DNA of 7,497 nucleotides. Origin: Magnetococcales bacterium (GTDB taxonomy: Bacteria; Pseudomonadota; Magnetococcia; Magnetococcales; DC0425bin3). Position 1 is the stretch's first letter, and every line of letters starts with the position of its first letter. Position numbers and translations under genes: made by a program. The DNA lies in the NCBI GenBank assembly GCA_015229045.1, contig JADGCJ010000160.1, positions 1 through 7,497 on the forward strand, read 5' to 3'. A model generated the notes under the pieces. That model made no database searches and had not been told where the DNA came from. It saw only the letters and a list, made by a program, of their open reading frames with translations. This document shows, in pieces, positions 1-6,320 of this stretch.

Positions 1-2
1 AC

Positions 3-212
3 AATGGTGGGGCGGCTGTACCGACTCTGAACAGAAACGATGTGCACAGGATTGAGATGCTATGCCCCCCCTGTGCGTTGCTCCAACATTTTGAAAGCTA
101 TTTGCTCGATATTACGCGACAAATTGACATTTTAAACAACATGATCGCAAAGACAGGGGCTGCCCGCGACCTTCTCCTCCCCCGCCTGATGAACGGGGAG
201 ATCGCCGTATGA
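3..212 (+). CDS. hsdS: HsdS specificity subunit of type I R-M, C-terminal part (cut by window start)
   Basis: Codons run open from position 3 to the TGA at 210-212, giving the last 69 residues of a protein that begins outside the window. HsdS recognises the DNA target of a type I restriction-modification enzyme and scaffolds the HsdM and HsdR subunits. Two features seen here are typical of its C-terminus. The first is a G-AAVPTLNRNDVHRI stretch, resembling the end of a target recognition domain. The second is a long helix (LLQHFESYLLDITRQID) leading into RDLLLPRLMNGEIAV, the usual HsdS tail after the conserved helical spacer. The stop overlaps the start of the kinase gene (ATGA, 209-212), showing one operon. 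The preceding hsdM is expected upstream but is not visible. The identification rests on recognised family motifs; the DNA target cannot be inferred from this part. Confidence 0.88.
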   Translation, partial: NGGAAVPTLNRNDVHRIEMLCPPCALLQHFESYLLDITRQIDILNNMIAKTGAARDLLLPRLMNGEIAV

Positions 213-745
213 GCGCCGGGCCGAAAATCCTGATCCTGGCCGGTCCCAACGGCGCGGGCAAGACCACCTTCGCCACCGAGTTCCTGCCCAACGAGGCGGA
301 GTGCCGCCGCTTCGTCAACGCCGACCTGATCGCCGCCGGGTTGAGCCCCTTTGCCCCGGAGAGTGCCGCCGTACAGGCCGGACGGCTGATGCTGGAGCAG
401 ATCCACGCTCACGTCCGCCAGGGGGTGGATTTCGCCTTCGAAACCACCCTGAGCGGCAGGGGCTACGCCGCCCGCATCCCGGAGTGGCAGGCCCGGGGCT
501 ATCGGGTGAAGCTCTTCTTCCTGCGCATGCCGGACGCCGACTTCGCCATCCGCCGGGTGCAACAGCGGGTCCGCCTGGGCGGGCACGACATACCCGAAAA
601 AACCATCCGCCGCCGCTTTGCCAAAGGCTGGGAGAACTTCCAGACCCTCTATCGCCCGCTGGTGAATGAATGGGCGCTCTATGACAACTCCGGCCTCGCG
701 CCGGTCCTGCTGGACGAGGGGGAGAACCATGTCCCAACACGCTGA
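209..745 (+). CDS. Zeta-toxin-like P-loop kinase (COG4185-type)
   Basis: A 178-residue cytoplasmic P-loop protein. It has a Walker A motif GPNGAGKTT at residues 12-20, then VNADLIAAGLSPFAPE (36-51, with D39 the likely catalytic or substrate-contacting acid). These are followed by FAFETTLSGRGY (75-86), a basic lid with LGGHDIP...IRRRF (123-137), and WALYDNSG (155-162). This motif set belongs to the small zeta-toxin-like ATPases. Zeta toxins proper phosphorylate UDP-N-acetylglucosamine, but the substrate of this short branch is not known to me. All visible core motifs are intact, so it should be an active nucleotide-binding enzyme. The ATG overlaps the hsdS stop (ATGA) and the 3' end overlaps the next gene by 17 bases, so it is cotranslated within the restriction operon. 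It could be a toxin, or a non-toxic kinase regulating restriction. Confidence 0.85.
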   Translation: MSAGPKILILAGPNGAGKTTFATEFLPNEAECRRFVNADLIAAGLSPFAPESAAVQAGRLMLEQIHAHVRQGVDFAFETTLSGRGYAARIPEWQARGYRVKLFFLRMPDADFAIRRVQQRVRLGGHDIPEKTIRRRFAKGWENFQTLYRPLVNEWALYDNSGLAPVLLDEGENHVPTR

Positions 746-908
746 ACCGCTTCACCGCTTGACCGATCCTGATTTCCGCCAAGCCGAGGCCGCCCTGAAA
801 CGCGCCGCCGAAAAAGCCCAGCGCCAAGCCCGAGAGGCCGGACTGGAGCCGGTGGTGCGCCAGCCGGAGCCCGCCGCCAAACCCGACCCGGACGGGAAGA
901 AACCTTGA
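729..908 (+). CDS. Small protein, probable partner or antitoxin of the zeta-like kinase
   Basis: A 59-residue charged protein, MSQHAEPLHRLTDPDF... The N-terminal half (about 10-39) is predicted by eye as an amphipathic alanine/lysine/arginine/glutamate helix (AALKRAAEKAQRQAREAG). The C-terminal tail (40-59) is rich in proline and charge and probably disordered. I chose the ATG at 729 because a strong Shine-Dalgarno-like run GAGGGGGAG lies at 716-724. The frame is open further up to an ATG at 666, but that would lie deep inside the kinase gene. It overlaps the kinase gene by 17 bases, and its TGA overlaps the hsdR TTG start. A tiny helical protein coupled to a zeta-like kinase suggests an antitoxin or an adaptor; that role is inference from position and size. 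From memory, similar short proteins accompany this kinase branch elsewhere. No known DNA-binding motif is visible. Confidence 0.72.
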   Translation: MSQHAEPLHRLTDPDFRQAEAALKRAAEKAQRQAREAGLEPVVRQPEPAAKPDPDGKKP

Positions 909-982
909 GCCCGCTGAACGAAGACACCCTGGTCCAGGAGACCACAGCGGACTATCTCCAGCGGGAGCTGGGCTGGGAGTCG
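905..982 (+). repeat. Direct repeat copy 1: first 26 codons of hsdR
   Basis: This segment matches 5983-6060 in the same orientation at 72 of 78 bases. The differences fall in codons 3, 4 (two bases), 8, 14 and 22. Three of the five altered codons are silent, and 24 of 26 residues are the same. Both copies begin at a TTG start codon. The repeats bracket hsdR, the broken gene and fic. Confidence 0.95.
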
Positions 983-3900
983 ATCACCGCCTACAACGCC
1001 GAGACCTTCGGCCCCGAGGGTACCCTGGGCCGTGTTGACGAACAGAAGGTGGTATTGACCCGCTATCTGGGGGAGGCCCTGGTCAAACTCAACCCCGGAC
1101 TGCCCGATACCGCCTACCAGGAGGCCCTGCGCCAGACCCTGGCCGTTTCCGACTCCCAATCCCCCCTCCAGATCAACCAGGAGAAGGACCGCCTGCTGCG
1201 CGATGGCGTCCAGGTGGCCTTCAGGAACGACAAGGGGGAGCGGGTCAAACAGCGGTTGCGGGTGATCGACTTCGATAACCCGGACAACAACCATTTTTTG
1301 ATCGTTCGCGAGATGTGGGTCAAAGGGGCGCTCTACCGTCGCCGCCCGGACCTGATCGGCTTCGTCAACGGCCTGCCGCTGATCTGGATGGAGATGAAGG
1401 CCATCCACAAGGATACCCGGGCCGCCTTCGAGAAAAACCTGGCCGACTACCGCGACACCATCCCCCACCTGTTCCACCACAACGCCATTCTGCTGCTGGG
1501 CAACGGCGTGAAAGCGAAAATCGGCACGCTCTCCAGCCAATACGGCCATTTTCACGAATGGAAACGGCTGGAGGAGGAGGCCCCCGGCGTGGTGGACATG
1601 GAAACCCTGTTGAAGGGGATCTGTGACCGCCGCAACCTCCTGGACATCTTGGAAAACTTCATCCTGTGGGACGAAAGCCGCCAGGGGCCGCCCATCAAGA
1701 TCCTGGCCCGCAACCATCAATACCTGGGCGTCAACCGGGCGATGCAGGCGGTGGCGGAGCGGCGGGAACGCCGGGGGCGGCTGGGGGTGTTCTGGCACAC
1801 CCAGGGCTCCGGCAAGTCCTATTCCATGGTTTTTTTCACCCGCAAGGCGCGGCGCAAGCTGGGCGGCCACTTCACCTTCCTGATCCTCACCGATCGGGAC
1901 GACCTGGACAGCCAGATCTACAAGACCTTTGCCGGGTGTGGGCTGGTGGACAACGACCGGGACACCTGCCGCGCCGATTCGGGCGCACACCTGCGGGCGC
2001 TATTTAGCCAGCGCAAGGGGTTTGTCTTTTCCCTCATCCAGAAATTCAACCAGGACGTGGACCCGGCCAATCCCTATTCCGACCGGGACGACATCATCGT
2101 CATCACCGACGAGGCCCACCGCACCCAGTATGGCCGCCTGGCCTTGAACCTGCGCAACGCCCTGCCCAACGCCGCCTTCATCGGCTTTACCGGCACGCCC
2201 CTGTTCAAGGATGACGAGATTACCCAGCGGGTGTTCGGGGAGTATGTCTCCACCTACGACTTTCAGCGGGCGGTGGACGACAAGGCCACGGTGCCCCTCT
2301 ACTACGACCCCCGGGGCGACCGGCTGGGAGTGGCCACCAACGACATGAACGAACGGGTGGCCGAAAAGCTGGAGAGCCTGGAGATCGACGACATCGACGT
2401 GGCCCAGAAGCTGGAAAAGGAACTCCAGCGGGACTACCACCTGATCACGGCCAAGAAGCGGCTGGAGCAGATCGCCCGGGACTTCGCCGACCACTACGCC
2501 AGCGCCTGGGAGACCGGCAAGGCGATGTTTGTCTGTATCGACAAAATCACTTGCGTGCGCATGTACGATCTGGTCATGGGAGAGAAAAAACCGGATGACA
2601 AAGAGCGTAAACCAGGCTACTGGCACAACAAAATCACCGAACTGGAAAAAGAGGCGAACCAAGCCGCCGACGACCAACAGGCCGCCCACCTGCGTCGCCA
2701 GATCGCCTGGATGCGCGAAACCCGGATGGCGGTGGTGGTGAGCGAAGAGCAAGGGGAGGTGGCCAAGTTCAAGGCCTGGGACCTGGACATCACCCCCCAC
2801 CGCGCCCTGATCAAGAATGGCTTCGAGACCCCGGACGGCCAGCGCATCGACGTGGAGACCGCCTTCAAGCGCCAGGATCACCCCTTGCGGGTGGCGTTTG
2901 TCTGCGCCATGTGGTTGACCGGCTTCGACGTGCCCAGCCTCTCCACCCTCTACCTGGACAAACCGCTCAAGGCCCACACCCTGATGCAGGCCATCGCCCG
3001 CGCCAACCGGGTCCACGAGGGCAAGAACAACGGCCTCATCGTGGACTACTGCGGCATCCTGAAAAACCTGCGCCAGGCTCTGGCCACTTTTGCCGGAACC
3101 GGAGGAAATGGAGGTGACGACAACAACCCGAACCCTGTGAAACCGGATGAGGAGTTGCTGGCCGACTTGGCCGAGGCCATCGACATGGTGCGGGGCTTTC
3201 TGGAGGCACGGGAATCCCGTCTGGACGACATCACCGAACTGTCCGGCTTTGCCCGCAACGCCGCCATTCTCAAGGCCAAGGAGGCGGCCAACGAAAACGA
3301 TGAATCCCGCAAGCGTTTTGAAATCATGGCGCGGGCGGTTTTCCGCAAGTTCAAGGCCTGTATTCCCCTGAAGGAGCGGGTCAATCCCTACCGCCACGCC
3401 TACGATGCCATCGAGGTCATCTACAAGAAACTCCAGGAGGATCGGGAGAAGGCGGACATCACCGATATCATCAGGGAATTGCACCGGGTGGTGGACGAGA
3501 CCATCGACACCACGACAAGAGACCAGGGGGCGGACCCGGAACCCTACGACATCAGCCGCATCGACTTCGAGCGGCTGAAAAAGGAGTTTGAACGCTCCCC
3601 GGCCAAGAATTCCACCGTGCAAAGCCTCAAGGACGTGGTGGAAAAACGGCTCCAGCGCATGTTGCGGCAGAACCCTCTGCGATCCGACCTACAGCGCCAC
3701 TACGAAAAGATTGTGGAGGCGTACAACCGGGAGAAGGACCGCGCCACCATCGAGCGCACCTTCGAGGAACTTCTGAAATTCACGGCGTGCTTGGATGAAG
3801 AGGAGCAACGGGCGGTCCGGGAGGGACTGGACGAGGCCTCCCTGGCCCTGTTCGACCTGCTGGCCAAGCCGGACATTTCCAAAAAGGAGCGGGAACGGGT

Positions 3901-4150
3901 GAAGCAGGTGGCCCGGGAGCTTCTGGCCAAGGTGCGGGCCGAGGTGGAGCGCATCCACGATTGGCGGGAGCGCCAAGCCACCCGGGATGCGGTGCGGCAG
4001 GAGATCCATGATTTCCTCTACGCTGATGACACCGGCCTGCCCGTTGACAGCTACGCCGAAGAGGAGGTGGAGACCATGACCGAACGGATCTTCCACCATG
4101 TGTTCCAATCCATGCCCGAGCCGTTGGGGTTCGGCGCATTTTCCATTTGA
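905..4150 (+). CDS. hsdR: HsdR, type I restriction endonuclease motor/nuclease subunit
   Basis: A full-length 1081-residue HsdR, the subunit that translocates DNA using ATP and cuts it when bound to HsdM/HsdS. The N-terminal nuclease domain shows a PD-(D/E)xK site: RPDL with D149, then E163-M-K165. The superfamily 2 motor follows. It has Walker A TQGSGKS (299-305), a motif Ia-like TDRDDLDSQ (329-337), the DEAH box (402-405), TGTP (429-432), LTGFDVPSL (671-679), and QAIARANR (695-702). The remainder, to about 1065, is helical and charged and should bind the methylase core. All catalytic residues are present, so it looks active. The start is TTG at 905, overlapping the previous stop (TTGA), with only a weak GGGAAGA (894-900) in front. 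The next in-frame ATG (M137) would remove the conserved N-terminus. The last residues (MPEPLGFGAFSI) differ from the proline/tyrosine-rich tail I expect in this family, so the extreme end may have been changed by recombination. Confidence 0.96.
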   Translation: MSPLNEDTLVQETTADYLQRELGWESITAYNAETFGPEGTLGRVDEQKVVLTRYLGEALVKLNPGLPDTAYQEALRQTLAVSDSQSPLQINQEKDRLLRDGVQVAFRNDKGERVKQRLRVIDFDNPDNNHFLIVREMWVKGALYRRRPDLIGFVNGLPLIWMEMKAIHKDTRAAFEKNLADYRDTIPHLFHHNAILLLGNGVKAKIGTLSSQYGHFHEWKRLEEEAPGVVDMETLLKGICDRRNLLDILENFILWDESRQGPPIKILARNHQYLGVNRAMQAVAERRERRGRLGVFWHTQGSGKSYSMVFFTRKARRKLGGHFTFLILTDRDDLDSQIYKTFAGCGLVDNDRDTCRADSGAHLRALFSQRKGFVFSLIQKFNQDVDPANPYSDRDDIIVITDEAHRTQYGRLALNLRNALPNAAFIGFTGTPLFKDDEITQRVFGEYVSTYDFQRAVDDKATVPLYYDPRGDRLGVATNDMNERVAEKLESLEIDDIDVAQKLEKELQRDYHLITAKKRLEQIARDFADHYASAWETGKAMFVCIDKITCVRMYDLVMGEKKPDDKERKPGYWHNKITELEKEANQAADDQQAAHLRRQIAWMRETRMAVVVSEEQGEVAKFKAWDLDITPHRALIKNGFETPDGQRIDVETAFKRQDHPLRVAFVCAMWLTGFDVPSLSTLYLDKPLKAHTLMQAIARANRVHEGKNNGLIVDYCGILKNLRQALATFAGTGGNGGDDNNPNPVKPDEELLADLAEAIDMVRGFLEARESRLDDITELSGFARNAAILKAKEAANENDESRKRFEIMARAVFRKFKACIPLKERVNPYRHAYDAIEVIYKKLQEDREKADITDIIRELHRVVDETIDTTTRDQGADPEPYDISRIDFERLKKEFERSPAKNSTVQSLKDVVEKRLQRMLRQNPLRSDLQRHYEKIVEAYNREKDRATIERTFEELLKFTACLDEEEQRAVREGLDEASLALFDLLAKPDISKKERERVKQVARELLAKVRAEVERIHDWRERQATRDAVRQEIHDFLYADDTGLPVDSYAEEEVETMTERIFHHVFQSMPEPLGFGAFSI

Positions 4151-4174
4151 TCCAACGGTATCTTCGAGGAACCC

Positions 4175-4493
4175 ATGGCCAATTACCACCCCCGCAAGTT
4201 CTTCCGAAACGCCCCAAACAGCTTTCTCCAACGCTATTTCAAACAGCAGGAGGTGCTGCGGGAACGAAACCAGCGTAGAACCGCTTTATGAAGCGTGGTT
4301 GGCACTGGATGCGGATCAGAGAGATAAGATGGAGCAGAATTTCCTGGAGATTGACATGCTGGCCTCCGAAGGCGGGACCAAGGCAGTTTTGCTTAAAGCG
4401 TTCCAAGTGGAAGTGGAACGTGGATATGTTGTCATTCAGAGCCAAGCCGACCGCGCAGAGGTGATTCCATGTATGCATTTATTGCTAACTTAA
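4175..4493 (+). pseudogene. Broken gene with a frame change, family unnamed
   Basis: An ATG at 4175 follows GAGGA (4166-4170) and starts MANYHPRKFFRNAPNS..., a convincing protein N-terminus, but this frame stops at 4289-4291 after 38 residues. From about 4262 the +1-shifted frame continues plausibly as NETSVEPLYEAWLALD, then MEQNFLEIDMLASEGG, to a stop at 4491-4493. I recall hypothetical proteins that start like YHPRKFFR and continue ET-x-VEPLYEAW in a single frame, some residues further on. That suggests a small deletion plus frameshift near 4250-4265, and loss of most of the usual C-terminus. Base composition also changes near the break, from GC-rich upstream to more AT-rich downstream, hinting that the halves come from two different copies. 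The reading ends inside the start of fic. Function unknown; I judge it non-functional. Confidence 0.6.
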
Positions 4494-5956
4494 CCGATAT
4501 TTCCAGCCTGATCAATCAGGAACTCGCAGCACTGTCCAAAGTGTGGCAAGAGCGCAAAGGACAGATTCAAGTGAGTGGAGAATATCAAGAGTTCCTGAAG
4601 AAAATGGAGCGGGAATGGGCCATTGAGACAGGCATCATTGAGCGGCTCTATACCTGGGATCGTGGCGTGACCGAAGTGTTGATAGAGCAGGGTGTGGAGG
4701 CTAGTCTCATTTCTCATCGTGGAGGCATGGATCGGGATGAGGCCGAGTACATAACCGCCATGATCAAAGATCATCAAAACATCGTTGAAGGGTTGTTTTC
4801 ATTCGTCAAAGGAAACCAGCCACTATCGGAGCACTATATTCGTTCCTTGCATGCCGAGTTCACGGCACACCAGGATTTCATTGAGGCTCAAACCGAGGAT
4901 GGCCGTCCTCTGAAGGTCCAACTGCTGAAGGGGGAGTATAAAAAGCAACCAAACAATCCCAGACGCCAAAACGGGGACATCCACACATACTGCCCGCCAG
5001 TGCATGTCCCAAAGGAAATGGGCAATCTAATCTCCTGGTATTTGGCTTGGGAAGAACAACAGGCTCCTCCCGAAGTCCTGGCCGCTTTTCTGCACCATCG
5101 CTTTACACAGATTCATCCATTCCAGGATGGCAATGGTCGTGTTGCCCGTGCACTGGCAAGTATCGTGTTTCTCAAATGCGGCTTGTTTCCTGTCGTTATC
5201 CGGGATTCGCATCGAAGCCAATATATTCAAATCCTCGAAGAAGCCGATGCGGGTGATATCAAGCCCCTTTGCAGCTTCTTTGCCCGGAATCAGCGTGATT
5301 CCATCTTGGCTGCTCTGGGCATTGAGCAAGCTGTCCAACAGGCACGGCATGCAGAAGAGATCCTCTCATCCGGTCTACAACTATTAAGGAACCAATACGT
5401 TGCTGAAACCAGCCGCATGGACGATGTTCTTAGCCATGCGGAAGCGCTTAGAGTTGCGACTGAAAGACGTCTTTCTTCTATTGTCCAGAATCTGAATCCA
5501 CAACTCAGCGAGATCACCCCGCCTGGGCGTGTCTATTGCTCTACATGTGCATCACATGGGAACACTTCTGACAGGCGCCATTATTACAGAAACCAAATCA
5601 TTGACATAGCGCGCCACTACAAGTATTACGCCAACTTCTCCAAAAATAGCGCTTGGGCCTCATTGACGATCCAGTCTTTGAACAGCTTCCAATTCGTTGT
5701 TTCATTTCACGGCTTCGGGCCAAATTACAAAGGAATTATGGCGGCCTCCAGTTTCACCCTGTTTCGCATACCTTGTGAGGAACAGAAGGGTACAGAGCCT
5801 ATAGATGTGCGGCCTTCCTCACCCGATTTCTTTCAATTCAACTACGTTGAACCACTGAAGAGCATTGACAATCGTTTCAACGAATGGTTGGAAGGCTCAC
5901 TTGCAATTGCACTGGCTGAGTGGCGGCGTTCCATTGCCAGAGAGGTGGAAACGTGA
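4469..5956 (+). CDS. Fic-domain protein (probable AMP-transferase) with extra C-terminal region
   Basis: A 495-residue protein with a canonical Fic active site, HPFQDGNGRVAR at residues 216-227 (catalytic His216, Asp220, Arg224 and Arg227 present). Fic enzymes usually transfer AMP from ATP to a protein hydroxyl. Upstream, LSEHYIRSLHAEF (119-131) fits the helices before the Fic core. A candidate inhibitory motif is T54-G-I-I-E58-R59, resembling (S/T)xxxE(G/N) with Arg in the last place. After the Fic core, residues about 285-495 form a region I do not recognise, with CSTC (C357, C360) followed by many aromatic residues. No signal peptide or membrane segment is seen, so it should be cytoplasmic. 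The ATG has AGAGG at 4457-4461, seven bases upstream. Its TGA overlaps the hsdR remnant (GTGA), so it was once cotranslated with an hsdR. The target is unknown; HsdM/HsdR or translation factors are possibilities only. Confidence 0.9.
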   Translation: MYAFIANLTDISSLINQELAALSKVWQERKGQIQVSGEYQEFLKKMEREWAIETGIIERLYTWDRGVTEVLIEQGVEASLISHRGGMDRDEAEYITAMIKDHQNIVEGLFSFVKGNQPLSEHYIRSLHAEFTAHQDFIEAQTEDGRPLKVQLLKGEYKKQPNNPRRQNGDIHTYCPPVHVPKEMGNLISWYLAWEEQQAPPEVLAAFLHHRFTQIHPFQDGNGRVARALASIVFLKCGLFPVVIRDSHRSQYIQILEEADAGDIKPLCSFFARNQRDSILAALGIEQAVQQARHAEEILSSGLQLLRNQYVAETSRMDDVLSHAEALRVATERRLSSIVQNLNPQLSEITPPGRVYCSTCASHGNTSDRRHYYRNQIIDIARHYKYYANFSKNSAWASLTIQSLNSFQFVVSFHGFGPNYKGIMAASSFTLFRIPCEEQKGTEPIDVRPSSPDFFQFNYVEPLKSIDNRFNEWLEGSLAIALAEWRRSIAREVET

Positions 5957-6093
5957 AGCCTGATCATAAAGAGGCCGAAGCGTTGAGCCCCCGCAACGAA
6001 GACATCCTGGTCCAGGAGACCACGGCGGACTATCTCCAGCGGGAGTTGGGCTGGGAGTCGGATTCCGATAACGGAGAGCTCCGATTTATGTAA
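5953..6093 (+). pseudogene. hsdR 5' remnant after fic
   Basis: A frame from GTG 5953 (overlapping the fic stop) or, more likely, TTG 5983 reads MSPRNEDILVQETTADYLQRELGWES and then leaves the HsdR sequence at position 6061, ending at TAA 6091-6093. GAGG about 8 bases before the TTG gives it a better ribosome site than the intact hsdR has. The start codon and first 26 residues match the intact HsdR at 24 of 26 positions. More than 1000 residues are missing, including the nuclease and motor domains, so it cannot function. It shows that this fic was originally followed directly by its own hsdR. The 46-residue product from the GTG start would be a short charged peptide of no evident function. Confidence 0.88.
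5983..6060 (+). repeat. Direct repeat copy 2: hsdR start fragment
   Basis: This is the partner of 905-982, same orientation, about 5.08 kb apart, with six mismatches in 78 bases. Similarity ends abruptly at 6060/6061, which marks a deletion or recombination endpoint. The six scattered differences suggest derivation from a related but separate hsdR allele, not a fresh duplication. Confidence 0.95.
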
Positions 6094-6320
6094 ATAGGGG
6101 CAAACGTAAAATCCCCTTGAATTTCCCTGGAACAAAATATACCTTCCTGGATGTCTCATGCGGGCATGGCCTTTGCTGGTTCAGTTCGTCCCTGTTTCTG
6201 GCCTTGGAAACACGCCAGACGGTTCCACAATTGCCGACATGGAAATGATCCGCTCCGCATTGCGGTCCGGCGTCCTGAAGCTAGGCATTTCGTCCACCCC
6301 TTGCTGACCTTGTTCGTGCC
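6094..6320. other. Gene-poor junction between island and backbone
   Basis: No recognised gene lies here. Two short overlapping + strand reading frames exist. One is 6158-6307 (49 residues, MRAWPLLVQFVPVSGLG...), which has a protein-like composition but no clear ribosome site. The other is 6151-6345 (64 residues, rich in Arg, His and Trp), which looks accidental. The 49-residue frame is open back to position 6110 without another ATG, so it could be the tail of a gene lost in the rearrangement. A weak promoter-like pair, TTGAAT at 6117-6122 and TATACC at 6138-6143, has only a 15-base spacer. It could serve the downstream genes, but the support is poor. No insertion sequence ends or long inverted repeats were seen. 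Confidence 0.4.

Noticed and set aside
666..728. Upstream start for the small protein at ATG 666
   Set aside because: It would overlap the kinase by 80 bases and lacks a good ribosome site. The ATG at 729 follows GAGGGGGAG at the right distance.
98..730. 210-codon - strand frame opposite the zeta-like kinase
   Set aside because: The kinase frame on the + strand has ordered conserved motifs; the antisense product has none.
752..1990. Long open frame on the - strand (412 codons) opposite hsdR
   Set aside because: It is the mirror of GC-rich hsdR codons, has a low-complexity Gly/Val/Gln composition and no motif, while the + strand carries full HsdR motifs.
2000..3622. 540-codon open frame on the - strand
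   Set aside because: Antisense shadow of hsdR with Val/Gly/His-rich composition. The motor motifs of HsdR occupy the same bases on the + strand.
4775..4798. QNIVEG in the Fic protein as the inhibitory (S/T)xxxE(G/N) motif
   Set aside because: It lacks the Ser/Thr and sits in the helix normally following the inhibitory helix. TGIIER at residues 54-59 is better placed.
6117..6143. Promoter TTGAAT...TATACC before the membrane protein gene
   Set aside because: The spacer is only 15 bases and both boxes are imperfect; not strong enough to list as its own feature.
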